Below are positions 6,367 to 15,048 of a DNA stretch of 42,383 nt, in pieces; the first letter of the stretch is position 1, and each line of letters begins with the position of its first letter. Under the pieces are notes generated by a model. It did no database searches and was not told the origin of the DNA. It saw nothing but the letters and a program-made list of their open reading frames with translations. The position numbers were made by a program, and so were the translations under genes. This stretch comes from an uncultured Bacilli bacterium (GTDB taxonomy: Bacteria > Bacillota_I > Bacilli_A > RF39 > UBA660), in contig CAKOIF010000010.1 in NCBI GenBank assembly GCA_934086485.1, forward strand, positions 1 through 42,383, written 5' to 3'.

Positions 6367-8469
6367 ATGAATATTAAAGATTATGCAAAAGATGTAAATT
6401 TATCAGTAGCAGAGGTTTTAAGAAAATGTAGTGAACTTGGAATTAAAGCAGATGGTAATAGTATATTGTCTGATGATGATATTATTATGATTGATAATAC
6501 AATTAATTTAATTAGTACTGATAAAGAAACAACTTATGAAGAAGAAGACCAAATTGATGATGTAGTTGAAAAAGTATTACAAAGTGAAAATATTGTAAAA
6601 AAAGATATGGTTGCTAATAGCAAACAAAAACTTAAAAAGAAAGATAGTAGTAATGCTGATTTCAAAAACTTAAAAAAACAAATGTATAAAAGTAAAAGCA
6701 AACTAATGAGTAATGTAAAAGAGGATAATATTGTTTTATATGAGGAAGGTATGAGTGTTAAAGCCTTTGCGGATGCACTTGGAGTTTCTCTAAATGATAT
6801 TATTAAAAAACTTATGAGCTTAGGATTAATGCTATCTATGAATGAAGTTATTGATTTTGAAAATGCTGAAATCGTAGCTTTAGATTACAATAAAACTTTA
6901 AAGAAAAAAGAAAGTCAAGATATTGCTGATTTTGATCATTATGAAGTTATTGATGATGAAAAAGATTTAAAAGAAAGACCAGCAATTGTTACAATAATGG
7001 GACACGTAGACCATGGTAAAACAACTCTTTTAGATTATATCAGGTCTACGAGAGTAGCCGAAGGTGAAGCCGGAGGTATTACACAAGCAATTGGTGCATA
7101 TCAAACTGAAAAAGATGGTCATAAAATTACATTTATTGATACTCCAGGACACGCCGCTTTTACACAAATGCGTGCAAGAGGTGCAAGTGTAACTGATATC
7201 GTTGTTATTATTGTTGCAGCAGATGATGGTGTTATGCCTCAGACTAAAGAAGCAATAGATCATGCAAAAAGTGCTGGTGTACCAATTATTGTTGCAGTAA
7301 ATAAAATTGATAAACCAAATATAAATATTGAAAGAGTTTATACTGAAATGAGTGAAAATGGTATTACTCCAGAAAGTTGGGGAGGAGAATATCCATTTAT
7401 TAATCTTTCTGCGAAGACTGGTGAAGGCGTTGATACCCTTCTTGAAACAATTCTTGCAATTGCCGAAGTTAAAGAACTTAAAGCCAATCCAAATAGATAT
7501 GCTTTAGGAGCTGTTATCGAAGAAAAACTTGATAAAAATGTTGGAGGACTATCATCATTTCTTATACTTAATGGAACTCTTAGACTTGGTGATCCAGTAG
7601 TTGTAGGAACAACTTATGGTAAGGTTCGTACAATGAAAAATGATAAAGGCGAGTCTATTGTTGAAGCAGGCCCATCTACTCCAGTGGAAATAACCGGACT
7701 TAATGATACACCTAAAGCTGGTGATAAGTTTATGGCTTTTGAAACAATTGAGGAAGCTAAAGAAGTTGCTGAAAAAAGAAAAAATATTGAAAAAGAAAAG
7801 AGTAATGTTAAAAAGACTTTATCACTTGATGAATTATTTGAAAGTGTTAATGCAGGGCAAAAAGAAGTTGCTGTTGTCTTAAAGGCCGATGTAAGAGGTT
7901 CTGAGGAAGCAGTTAAGAGTGCTTTAGAAAATATTAAAGTTAAAGATGTAAGAGTAAAAGTTATTCGTAGTGGTATAGGACCAATATCTGAAAGTGATAT
8001 AGTTCTTGCTAGTGCATCAAAAGCAATTGTAATAGGCTTTAATGTTGTATCTTCTTCGGATGCTAAAGCAATGGCTAAAGAATATGGTATTGAAATTAGA
8101 TGTTATACAATTATTTATAAACTTGTCGAGGATGTTGAAGCAGCACTTAATGGTATGCTTGATCCAGAATATGAAGAAAAAATAATTGGTAGTGCCGTTG
8201 TAAGACAAATATTTAAATTTTCTAAAGTTGGTAATATTGCAGGTGTATATGTAACTGATGGAATAGTTAAAAATAATGCAAATGTAAGAGTTATTCGTGA
8301 TGGAAAGATTCTTATTGATACAAAGATTTCCTCAATTCAAAGAGGTAAAGATCAAGCTAAAGAAGTTAAAAAAGGTTTTGAATGTGGTATTACATTAGAA
8401 AAATATGATGACTTCAAAGAGGGAGATACTTTTGAAGTTTATGTAATGGAGCAGATAAAAAATGCCTAG
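6367..8469 (+). CDS. infB: Translation initiation factor IF-2
   Basis: About 700 residues. The start at 6367 is chosen because the AGAAAGGA box overlaps an in-frame ATG at 6358 but is well spaced from this one. N-terminal IF2_N segments (residues 1-50 and about 125-170), a lysine-rich linker, GTPase domain with G1 GHVDHGKTT (about 211-219), G3 DTPGHAAF and G4 NKID, then the beta-barrel and C-terminal fMet-tRNA-binding domains. It places initiator tRNA on the 30S subunit. The end overlaps rbfA by 8 bp. Confidence 0.97.
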   Translation: MNIKDYAKDVNLSVAEVLRKCSELGIKADGNSILSDDDIIMIDNTINLISTDKETTYEEEDQIDDVVEKVLQSENIVKKDMVANSKQKLKKKDSSNADFKNLKKQMYKSKSKLMSNVKEDNIVLYEEGMSVKAFADALGVSLNDIIKKLMSLGLMLSMNEVIDFENAEIVALDYNKTLKKKESQDIADFDHYEVIDDEKDLKERPAIVTIMGHVDHGKTTLLDYIRSTRVAEGEAGGITQAIGAYQTEKDGHKITFIDTPGHAAFTQMRARGASVTDIVVIIVAADDGVMPQTKEAIDHAKSAGVPIIVAVNKIDKPNINIERVYTEMSENGITPESWGGEYPFINLSAKTGEGVDTLLETILAIAEVKELKANPNRYALGAVIEEKLDKNVGGLSSFLILNGTLRLGDPVVVGTTYGKVRTMKNDKGESIVEAGPSTPVEITGLNDTPKAGDKFMAFETIEEAKEVAEKRKNIEKEKSNVKKTLSLDELFESVNAGQKEVAVVLKADVRGSEEAVKSALENIKVKDVRVKVIRSGIGPISESDIVLASASKAIVIGFNVVSSSDAKAMAKEYGIEIRCYTIIYKLVEDVEAALNGMLDPEYEEKIIGSAVVRQIFKFSKVGNIAGVYVTDGIVKNNANVRVIRDGKILIDTKISSIQRGKDQAKEVKKGFECGITLEKYDDFKEGDTFEVYVMEQIKNA

Positions 8470-8806
8470 TTTAAATGTAAAAAGAATTGAAAGTGATATT
8501 GAAAAATATATTCCAATGATTATTCAAAGAGAATGTCATGATGAACTACTTAAAAGTATTACAATAACTGGATGCTCACTTGCAAAAGATTTTAGTTATT
8601 GTAAAGTATATTTTACATCACTTTCTTCACTTTCAAAAAAAGAAATAGAAAAAGAAGTTAATGAAGCAAGTCCTTTTATAAGAGGAAAACTTGCCTCATT
8701 AATTGACGCAAGAAATATACCATTTTTAAAATTTACTTATGATGAGTCAATTGAATATGGTAATAAAATTGATGATATAATTAAAAAAATACATCAAAAT
8801 GATTAG
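8462..8806 (+). CDS. rbfA: 30S ribosome-binding factor RbfA
   Basis: 114 residues, normal length. KH-like fold with conserved opening (RIESDIEKYIPMIIQRE) and the SITITGCSLAKDFSYCKVYFTSL strand region, followed by IRGKLASLIDARNIPFLKFTYDESIEYGNKID. RbfA binds the 30S subunit and helps mature the 5' end of 16S rRNA. Overlaps infB, 17 bp before the next gene. Confidence 0.95.
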   Translation: MPSLNVKRIESDIEKYIPMIIQRECHDELLKSITITGCSLAKDFSYCKVYFTSLSSLSKKEIEKEVNEASPFIRGKLASLIDARNIPFLKFTYDESIEYGNKIDDIIKKIHQND

Positions 8807-8823
8807 TTATATGGGGTTTTGGT

Positions 8824-9402
8824 ATGAAATTATATGTTGGTAGTATAGATAAAAGTTTTAAAAGCGTACTTTTAAATAATGCTTATGAGTATGCAAAGTG
8901 TTTTAATGGAAAAAATAGATTAGAATTAATTAGTAAAAAAAGTTTATTAGATAAGAATAATTTAATAATGCAAAAATATGATCCTAACTATCTTTTTTCG
9001 TGTCTAGTAAAGGAAAATCTTGATAGAGAAAATGAAAAAATAATTTCTATAGCAAATGATTATAATTTAATTGCATATTTACTTTTCCATAGAGAATGTG
9101 GAATAGTAATTGATAATATCGTTATTGCAAACTACTTAGAGTATATGAATTTATTTAAAAGTAGTATTTATAATTATTTGATTAGTGAAGTAGAAAATTA
9201 TTCTGAATCAGTAAATCCTTCCGTAGTATATATAAATCCTTATTTTAACGATGAATTATTAAATGAAATTCTATCTAAAAGAGGTTATATTTCAGATGTT
9301 TCAGGCTTAAAAAAGTTTATCTATGTACCAAAAGAAAATAGAAAGAAAGGTATTATTTATATAGAGGATTATGAACGCAGTAATTTTAGTAAACAAAGAT
9401 AA
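8824..9402 (+). CDS. Uncharacterised protein between rbfA and truB
   Basis: 192 residues, no family recognised. No membrane segments or signal. The C-terminus (ILSKRGYISDVSGLKKFIYV) faintly recalls the last strand of GNAT acetyltransferases, but no acetyl-CoA-binding motif is visible, so I make no functional call. It is translated in the operon, overlapping truB by 32 bp, which suggests coupling and a link with ribosome or tRNA maturation by context only. Confidence 0.6.
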   Translation: MKLYVGSIDKSFKSVLLNNAYEYAKCFNGKNRLELISKKSLLDKNNLIMQKYDPNYLFSCLVKENLDRENEKIISIANDYNLIAYLLFHRECGIVIDNIVIANYLEYMNLFKSSIYNYLISEVENYSESVNPSVVYINPYFNDELLNEILSKRGYISDVSGLKKFIYVPKENRKKGIIYIEDYERSNFSKQR

Positions 9403-10210
9403 AGGTAAAACAAGTAGAGATATAGTAAATAGTTTAACAAAAGTATTTAATACCAAGAGAATTGGTCATACTGGAACTTTAGATCCAATAGCTCAAGGTG
9501 TACTTGTTATATGTATAAATAAATATACAAAACTTGTAAATAGTTTAATGAGTTTAGATAAAGAATATATTGGTACAATTACTTTAGGAATTAAAACTGA
9601 TACATTTGATATAACAGGTAAAGTTTTAGAGCAAAAAGAAGTAAATGTTTCTAAAGATGATATTGAAAAAGTATTTTCTTCATTGATTGGAAAATATGAA
9701 CAAGTAGTACCAATTTATAGTGCAAAAAAAGTTAATGGTAAAAAGCTATATGAATATGCTAGAAATGGTGAAGAAGTAAAACTTCCTACAAATGAAGTAA
9801 ATATTCATAATTTAGAGTTAATATCTTATGAAGAAAATAAAATTGTATTTAAATGTAATTGTTCCAAAGGAACCTACATAAGAAGTTTAATTCAAACAAT
9901 ATGTGAAAAATTAAATGTTATTGGAACAATGTCTGATTTAGTAAGAACTAAACAAGGTAATTTTGATATTTCTGATTCATATACTGTCGAGGATATTGAA
10001 AATGGTAATTATAAAACGTTATCTGTAAAAGATTTATTTGACTATAAAATATATAATTTAAATGAAGAAGAATATAATAAAGTAAAAAATGGTTCTCATA
10101 TAAAAATAGATAGTAATGAAGATAAAATGCTATTATATTATAATAATGAAGAGGTCGCAATTTATAAGAAAAAAGAAGATTTTTATGCTTGTGATATAAT
10201 GCTTATATAA
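9371..10210 (+). CDS. truB: tRNA pseudouridine(55) synthase TruB
   Basis: 279 residues. Catalytic motif GHTGTLDPIAQGVLVI (Asp nucleophile at about residue 40), NKDKGKTSRDIV at the N-terminus, VPIYSAKKVNGKKLYEYAR and GTYIRSLI later, all standard TruB blocks. It makes pseudouridine 55 in the T-loop of tRNAs. Its start lies inside the preceding gene. Last gene of the operon; ribF and rpsO, which often follow, are not here. Confidence 0.96.
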   Translation: MNAVILVNKDKGKTSRDIVNSLTKVFNTKRIGHTGTLDPIAQGVLVICINKYTKLVNSLMSLDKEYIGTITLGIKTDTFDITGKVLEQKEVNVSKDDIEKVFSSLIGKYEQVVPIYSAKKVNGKKLYEYARNGEEVKLPTNEVNIHNLELISYEENKIVFKCNCSKGTYIRSLIQTICEKLNVIGTMSDLVRTKQGNFDISDSYTVEDIENGNYKTLSVKDLFDYKIYNLNEEEYNKVKNGSHIKIDSNEDKMLLYYNNEEVAIYKKKEDFYACDIMLI

Positions 10211-10233
10211 CTGGAATTATTCCAGTTTTTTTA
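10209..10233 (+). terminator. Terminator of the rimP-truB operon
   Basis: An inverted repeat around AACTGGAATTATTCCAGTT followed by Ts, directly at the truB stop codon. Confidence 0.8.
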
Positions 10234-10289
10234 ATGCCTTACTTTACACCATTCAATAAGTAAAATAATGTAAAGTAAATAATAAAAAT

Positions 10290-10470
10290 ATGTAAATAAA
10301 GTGTAAAATTTAAATTTTTTTAAAGAAATTTAATTAAAAAAGGAGGAAATCAAAAATTTTTCGGTAATAAATATATATGAAGGGAGAAATTTAAAATACA
10401 TTTTAATAATATAAAAAGTGTAAATTAGAAAGCGAGGTAAAAAATGAACGAATTAGAAAATGTTAATGAA
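10290..10470 (+). repeat. Copy 1 of a ~180-bp direct repeat (dinD-type leader and first codons)
   Basis: Nearly the same as 11224-11405: landmarks in order are TGTAAA, AAAAAAGGAGGAAAT, CGGTAATAAATATATATGAA, AAATACATTTTA, GAGGTAAAAAATG and the codons for MNELENVNE. In this copy the dinD-type frame opened at 10444 stops after 19 codons (10444-10503), and another frame takes over. Confidence 0.85.
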
Positions 10471-11014
10471 AAAGATTATTTTGAAACAAGAAATTCCATA
10501 TAAAGATATCACTAGTGAATTAATAAAAATGGCTACTCCAAATGATAATGCAATACCTGAAATATCTAGATATTTAAAATATAATTTAAAAAATGCATCT
10601 TTTGATATGAAAGATATAGCAGATATTGAAAGAATAACATTAAAACAAATTCAAAATAAAATAGGTGGACAATTTAATTTAATACATAGAGTTCAAGAAA
10701 AAGGTATGAGAACTCCAGATGCTGAATACTATAATAAATTATTACATACATACAAAAGATATTATGATATAAAAGCTCCTAAAAAAAGTAATAGTATTAA
10801 AAGTAAGAATTATAAAATATCACGTGCTTTTGACCAGGCAAAAGGTCAGACAAAAAATGTAATTATTTCATTGTTAAGAGATGAATGCGACTTAACAAAT
10901 ATTGAAGCAGTTCATCAAATAATAAATGCTTTAAAAAGGCCTAAATATTCGTGGCTAAATAGTGTTATTTTAGTGGGTAAAAATAACTTTATAAAAGTAT
11001 ATAAAAGAAAATAA
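10460..11014 (+). CDS. Uncharacterised protein behind a captured dinD-type leader
   Basis: 184 residues from the ATG at 10460 (ATG 10466 is possible). Basic, soluble, mostly helical by composition; family not recognised. Its start codon lies inside the repeated leader, in the +1 frame relative to the MNELENVNE codons, and has no good ribosome binding site of its own. Translation may depend on ribosomes loaded at 10444, or the gene may be a chimera made when a dinD leader was joined to it. The C-terminal NSVILVGKNNFIKVYKRK part shows no motif I can name. Confidence 0.55.
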   Translation: MLMKKIILKQEIPYKDITSELIKMATPNDNAIPEISRYLKYNLKNASFDMKDIADIERITLKQIQNKIGGQFNLIHRVQEKGMRTPDAEYYNKLLHTYKRYYDIKAPKKSNSIKSKNYKISRAFDQAKGQTKNVIISLLRDECDLTNIEAVHQIINALKRPKYSWLNSVILVGKNNFIKVYKRK

Positions 11015-11017
11015 AAA

Positions 11018-11060
11018 AGAGACAACCTTGTTGTGAAGTCAACGCTTTTGCCTCTTTAAT
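11018..11060. terminator. Compound hairpin after the 10460 gene
   Basis: AAAGAG near 11020 pairs with CTCTTT near 11053, enclosing a small ACAAC/GTTGT stem. The best T-run lies on the minus-strand side; on the plus strand only TTTAAT follows. The remaining 11061-11223 shows no gene. Confidence 0.45.
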
Positions 11061-11223
11061 GACTACATTGTAACATAAAAATTATAATGTGTCAAATCGG
11101 ATATCTTGATTTTGTAGTGTACTAGTTTTGGAAAATAGACTGCAAATCAGTTTACTCCGACTATTATTAGTATAATCAGAAAAAAAGAAAAAATGATAAT
11201 AGTTTTAGTGATAAATAATAAAT

Positions 11224-11405
11224 TTATGTAAACAAAATGTAAAATTTTAATTTTTTTGAAGAAATTTAACAAAAAAAGGAGGAAATTAGGAATTTTCCGG
11301 TAATAAATATATATGAAGGGAAAAATTTAAAATACATTTTAAAAATTCAAAAAATGTAAAATAGAAAGAGAGGTAAAAAATGAATGAATTAGAAAATGTT
11401 AATGA
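11224..11405 (+). repeat. Copy 2 of the ~180-bp direct repeat, native dinD leader
   Basis: Leader and first nine codons of dinD, nearly identical to 10290-10470. It contains a consensus AAAAAAGGAGG far upstream of the real start (11380), possibly for a five-codon ORF (MKGKI; MKGEI in copy 1), followed by the true RBS GAGAGG. No LexA box (GAAC-N4-GTTC) seen. Confidence 0.8.
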
Positions 11406-12213
11406 GACTATATTTGAAAGTATCAAACATATTGATGAGAATGGTAATGAATATTGGTATGCTAGAGAAATTCAAAAAGTATTGGAATATACTGAATGGC
11501 GTAAATTTGAAGGAGTAATAAATAAAGCAATAAATGCTTGCAAAGCCAGTAATTATGATACGTCAGACCATTTTGTCGGCGCCGACAAAATGGTTTCAAT
11601 AGGTTCAAAAACTCAAAGAAAATTAAATGATTATAAATTATCTAGATATGCTTGCTATCTAATAGCTCAAAATGGAGATAGTAGAAAGAAAGTTATAGGT
11701 CTTGCACAAACATATTTTGCTATCCAAACAAGAAAACAAGAACTACTAGAGCAAGAATATAATAATTTAACTGAGGATGAAAAAAGATTTTATCAAAGAA
11801 GTTTAACTAAAAAGGGAAATTATTCTTTAAATCAAGCTGCAAAAAATGCAGGAGTAAAGAACTTTGATAAATTTCATAATGCAGGTTATAAAGGCTTATA
11901 TAATGGTGAAACAGCTGATGACATTGCTAAAAGAAAAGAACTTCGTTATAGGGAAGATATTTTAGATAATATGGGAAGTGAGGAACTTGCCGCTAATCTA
12001 TTTAGAATAACTCAAACAGATGGAAAACTAAGAGAAGATAATATTAAAGGTGCATCAATTGCCAATGAAATTCATTATAATATAGGGAAGAACATTAGAG
12101 ATACAATTATTAAAAATGGTAGAACTTTGCCTGAAAATTTACCAACACCAGAAAAAAGTTTAAAAGAATTAGAGAAAGAAAATGGAAGTTTAGTAATTAA
12201 AACTAAAAAGTAA
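11380..12213 (+). CDS. dinD: DNA damage-inducible protein D (DinD) family
   Basis: 277 residues, close to E. coli DinD (about 274). N-terminal BRO-like region (YWYAREIQKVLEYTEWRKFEGVINKAINAC), then SDHFVGADKMVSIGSKTQRKLNDYKLSRYACYLIAQNGD, a NAGYKGLYNGETADDI segment and a C-terminal ANEIHYNIGKNIRDTI block, all family features. E. coli DinD is SOS-induced and inhibits RecA filament activity in vitro; the role in Firmicutes is unclear, and related genes are common in mobile DNA. Preceded by the repeated leader. No mobile-element genes are adjacent. Confidence 0.9.
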   Translation: MNELENVNETIFESIKHIDENGNEYWYAREIQKVLEYTEWRKFEGVINKAINACKASNYDTSDHFVGADKMVSIGSKTQRKLNDYKLSRYACYLIAQNGDSRKKVIGLAQTYFAIQTRKQELLEQEYNNLTEDEKRFYQRSLTKKGNYSLNQAAKNAGVKNFDKFHNAGYKGLYNGETADDIAKRKELRYREDILDNMGSEELAANLFRITQTDGKLREDNIKGASIANEIHYNIGKNIRDTIIKNGRTLPENLPTPEKSLKELEKENGSLVIKTKK

Positions 12214-12324
12214 AAAATGTTACAAAAATATTCAAAATTTGATATTAAAGCATTTTGTTGATAAGACAATTTGCTTAAAAATATAATAATTAATGATTGT
12301 AAACTAAAAATATTAATTGTAATA

Positions 12325-12353
12325 TTGCATTTTCAAATTTTAAATGGTAAAAT
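12325..12353 (+). promoter_or_regulatory. Promoter of the Pro/Val-rich membrane protein gene
   Basis: TTGCAT (12325-12330), 17-bp spacer, TAAAAT (12348-12353), 26 bp before the start codon. Confidence 0.6.
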
Positions 12354-12378
12354 TAAATAGAATAAAGAGGTGTTTACA

Positions 12379-13332
12379 GTGAAAGATTTTATTATAAATT
12401 TGTATGCAAATAAGTATTTTCCAATATATTTGGGCGTTGTAATAATAGTATTACTAATAGCTTTTTTTGTTGTTTTTTTCTTAGGAAAGAAAGATCAAAA
12501 GAAAATTGAGGAAACTCAAAAACTTAATTTAGAAAAGTTAAAAGAAGCACAAGGTAATTCTACTGTAACAAATAATGAAATAAAACAACCTGCTGAAAAT
12601 ATAATTTCTCAAAGTAAGCCTGAGGTTAATACAGTTGCAACTCCAGTGATAAATCATAACGTTAATTCTGAACCTTTGATAAAACCAGTTGTAAATCAAA
12701 GTATAGAAAACAATATTACTGAACCAGCAATACAAGCTCCAATAGTTGAAACTCCGGTTCAAGTTCAACAACAAAAATTTGAAAATCTTACGAGCCAAGT
12801 TAAATCACAAACTGTGGAAACTCCAATAAAACCTGTAGCACCTCAAAATACAACGATACCTCCAGTTAAACCAGAACCAATTCAAGTTGTAGAAACACAG
12901 GCTATAGTAGAAAAAACTTCTGCTGTTAATCCTTCAGTAAATGTGAAACCAACTGTTCAACCTGTTAATCCAGTAGTTGATGACGATGTTTATAGAGTTA
13001 ATAAAAAAGAGGAGGAGACAGTAAATAGATTAAAAGAACTTTCATCCTCACTTGATAAAGAAATGAGTACGTTTAGTGCAAAACCATTGGTAAATGAACA
13101 GATAAATGAAGTTAAACCTGTCATTAATGAAGAAAAACCAAAAGTTATGAATGTATATAGTTCTGTATACGTTCCAAGTAATAATGTTTCCACTCCAGAA
13201 AAGGTAGAAACTCCGGTTATAAATAATATAGAAGAAGATTTTGATGATACTATGGAGATCGAACTTCCAAAATTGAAAGCTGAAGAACCTGTTTTAAAGG
13301 ATAATTCTTCCGATCCACTCAATTTATTATAA
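12379..13332 (+). CDS. Membrane-anchored Pro/Val-rich low-complexity protein
   Basis: About 317 residues from GTG 12379, chosen because AAAGAGG (12364-12370) sits 8 bp before it; the GTG at 12370 overlaps that box. One membrane helix (about residues 13-38) is followed by GKKDQKKIEE, so the long remainder is probably cytoplasmic. It is a low-complexity linker rich in P, V, E, Q and N with recurring ETPV/KPV motifs, then a short helical patch (RLKELSSSLDKEMSTF) and an acidic DDTMEIELPKLK tail. The layout recalls bacterial divisome or scaffold proteins such as ZipA, but there is no domain homology to claim. Followed by a terminator. Confidence 0.65.
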   Translation: MKDFIINLYANKYFPIYLGVVIIVLLIAFFVVFFLGKKDQKKIEETQKLNLEKLKEAQGNSTVTNNEIKQPAENIISQSKPEVNTVATPVINHNVNSEPLIKPVVNQSIENNITEPAIQAPIVETPVQVQQQKFENLTSQVKSQTVETPIKPVAPQNTTIPPVKPEPIQVVETQAIVEKTSAVNPSVNVKPTVQPVNPVVDDDVYRVNKKEEETVNRLKELSSSLDKEMSTFSAKPLVNEQINEVKPVINEEKPKVMNVYSSVYVPSNNVSTPEKVETPVINNIEEDFDDTMEIELPKLKAEEPVLKDNSSDPLNLL

Positions 13333-13334
13333 GA

Positions 13335-13372
13335 GAAAGTAGTAAGAAATTATTACTTTTTCTTTTTTCTTT
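13335..13372 (+). terminator. Terminator after the Pro/Val-rich protein gene
   Basis: AAAGTAGTAA, loop GAAA, TTATTACTTT, then a T-rich run. Confidence 0.75.
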
Positions 13373-13382
13373 GTAAAATATG

Positions 13383-13412
13383 TTGACAATAACCTTTTAA
13401 AAGAGTTATATT
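13383..13412 (+). promoter_or_regulatory. Promoter upstream of the leader peptide and Rel-like operon
   Basis: TTGACA (13383-13388), 18-bp spacer, TATATT (13407-13412). Confidence 0.7.
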
Positions 13413-13444
13413 AATTCTAATATTATTTTGAGAGGGAAATTATT

Positions 13445-13537
13445 ATGAAAGTATTTATGCATAGAAATCTAAATATTTTTATTAATTATATGAATGATTG
13501 CTGTGATTTTGCTTGCCTTTCAAAATTAGTGCGATAA
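13445..13537 (+). CDS. Cysteine-containing 30-codon leader peptide
   Basis: ATG at 13445 with AGAGGG 8-13 bp upstream. It encodes 30 residues including NDCCDFAC near the end. The stop codon (13535-13537) lies inside the 5' arm of the terminator that follows, so a terminating ribosome would mask that arm. This geometry suggests a translation-sensitive attenuator for the downstream operon. It could instead be an unrelated short gene with its own terminator. Confidence 0.5.
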   Translation: MKVFMHRNLNIFINYMNDCCDFACLSKLVR

Positions 13538-13584
13538 GCGTGCTTGCGGGTTTAAACCTTGGAGCGTGCTTGTCGCTTTTTTTT
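13531..13584 (+). terminator. Terminator/attenuator in front of the Rel-like operon
   Basis: GCGATAAGC (13531-13539) pairs with GCTTGTCGC (13568-13576) with one T-G pair, enclosing a GC-richer inner region, followed by eight Ts. The next start codon (13602) is 18 bp after the T-run, so the operon lies behind this terminator. Confidence 0.8.
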
Positions 13585-13601
13585 GTAGAATGGAGGTTGT
13601 T

Positions 13602-15044
13602 ATGAAAAATATTACTTTGGAGGATTTACTAAAAAAAATTACAGAGTATAATCCGGGTGAGGAAGAAAAGATTAGAAAAGCATATGAATATGCAAGAGTG
13701 CTTCATCAAGGTCAATTTAGACAAAGTGGCGAAGAATATATAATTCATCCACTTAATGTTGCTTACATTTTAGCGGATATGCACGCAGATAGTGATACTG
13801 TTTGTGCAGGATTATTACACGATACAATCGAAGATACCCACATTACTAAGGAAGATATTGCTCATGATTTTAATCAAAATATTGCAATGCTTGTTGATGG
13901 TGTAACTAAACTTGCAAAAATGAATTTCTCTTCGAAGCAAGATGCAAATTATGCAAATACTAGAAAAATTATAACAGGTATAACCGAAGATGTTAGAATA
14001 ATAATCATTAAACTTGCAGATCGTCTTCATAATATGCGTACACTTCAGTTTAAAACAGAATTTAAGCAAAAAGAAAATTCTCTTGAAACTATGGAAATAT
14101 TTGTCCCACTTGCTTATTTAATTGGCGCATATCGAATTAAGAGTGAACTCGAAGATTTATCTATGCAGTATTTAAAACCTGATGCTTATAAGAATTTGAA
14201 TGAAAAGTTATGTAAGCTAAATGAAAGTAATAATGAGGTTTTGAATGAAATGCTTTATAAAATAAAAGAGATTTTAAAAAGTAAAGAAGTTCCAAATGAA
14301 ATTAAAATAAGAACTAAAAATATTTATGGAATTTATAAAAGAATAAATGAAGGACAGAAACTTTCAGATATTCATGATTTATTAGCACTTAAGATTATGG
14401 TTAAAGAGGTTGATGATTGTTATAAAACTTTAGGTTATATTCATAGACTTTATCATCCAGTAAATGATAAGTTTAAAGATTATATTTCTAATCCCAAAAC
14501 AAATATGTATCAAAGCCTGCATACAACTGTTTTTGGTCCAAATGAAAAACTAGTTCAAACTCAAGTAAGAACATTTGAAATGGACAAAGTAGCCTCTTTT
14601 GGGCTTACAGCTTATTGGGAAAACGAAAAAGGAAATGCTAGAGATGTAATGCAAACACAGTTAAAAAGTAAATATCAGTTTTTTGCTTCACTTGCACAGC
14701 TTAATTCAATGTTTACTGATAATCAAGAATTTGTAAATAATGTTAAAAATGAATTATTTTCTCAAAATATATACGTTTATACCTCAAAGGGAGACATTAT
14801 AGAGCTTCCTAAAGGATCTACGATTATTGATTATGTTTATAAAGTTGATAGTAATTTAGGTAATATTTTAGTTGGTGCTTATATAAATGATGAATATAAA
14901 GAAGCAAGTTATGTACTTCAGAATAAAGATAGAGTAAGAGTTGTTACCAATGATATGTCCTTTGGGCCAAGAAAGGATTGGTTAAATATTGCCCATACTT
15001 CTTTAGCAAGAAGAAAAATAATGGAGTTTAATGAAAGGCTGTGA
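13602..15044 (+). CDS. rel: Rel/SpoT-like protein: intact HD hydrolase, degraded synthetase, TGS; C-terminus missing
   Basis: 481 residues from ATG 13602 (GGAGG 7 bp upstream). HD (p)ppGpp-hydrolase motifs are present: H49, HD at 73-74 (LLHDTIEDT) and LADRLHNMRT near 137. The synthetase domain keeps KFKDYISNPK and YQSLHTTVFGP, but usual catalytic or substrate positions differ: E-x-QIRT is QTQVRT, NGYQ is NMYQ, EMH is EMD, AAHW is TAYW. A TGS domain (IYVYTSKGDIIELPKGSTIIDY) follows and the protein ends shortly after, without the helical, zinc-finger and ACT parts of ~730-residue Rel. It probably hydrolyses (p)ppGpp; synthesis looks doubtful by inference. UGA stop. Confidence 0.88.
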   Translation: MKNITLEDLLKKITEYNPGEEEKIRKAYEYARVLHQGQFRQSGEEYIIHPLNVAYILADMHADSDTVCAGLLHDTIEDTHITKEDIAHDFNQNIAMLVDGVTKLAKMNFSSKQDANYANTRKIITGITEDVRIIIIKLADRLHNMRTLQFKTEFKQKENSLETMEIFVPLAYLIGAYRIKSELEDLSMQYLKPDAYKNLNEKLCKLNESNNEVLNEMLYKIKEILKSKEVPNEIKIRTKNIYGIYKRINEGQKLSDIHDLLALKIMVKEVDDCYKTLGYIHRLYHPVNDKFKDYISNPKTNMYQSLHTTVFGPNEKLVQTQVRTFEMDKVASFGLTAYWENEKGNARDVMQTQLKSKYQFFASLAQLNSMFTDNQEFVNNVKNELFSQNIYVYTSKGDIIELPKGSTIIDYVYKVDSNLGNILVGAYINDEYKEASYVLQNKDRVRVVTNDMSFGPRKDWLNIAHTSLARRKIMEFNERL

Positions 15045-15048
15045 GAAA

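Noticed and set aside
11224..11380. LexA box before dinD
   Set aside because: No GAAC-N4-GTTC type site or close variant found in the leader.
13383..13601. T-box riboswitch before the Rel-like operon
   Set aside because: No T-box consensus or specifier stem is apparent; the region is coding-like up to the terminator arm.
13815..14069. Minus-strand ORF inside the Rel-like gene, and similar antisense ORFs elsewhere
   Set aside because: They lie opposite well-identified genes, lack ribosome binding sites and encode low-complexity His/Tyr/Ile-rich sequence.
13602..15044. UGA read as tryptophan (mollicute code)
   Set aside because: UGA ends the Rel-like gene at the expected place and UGG is used for Trp throughout.
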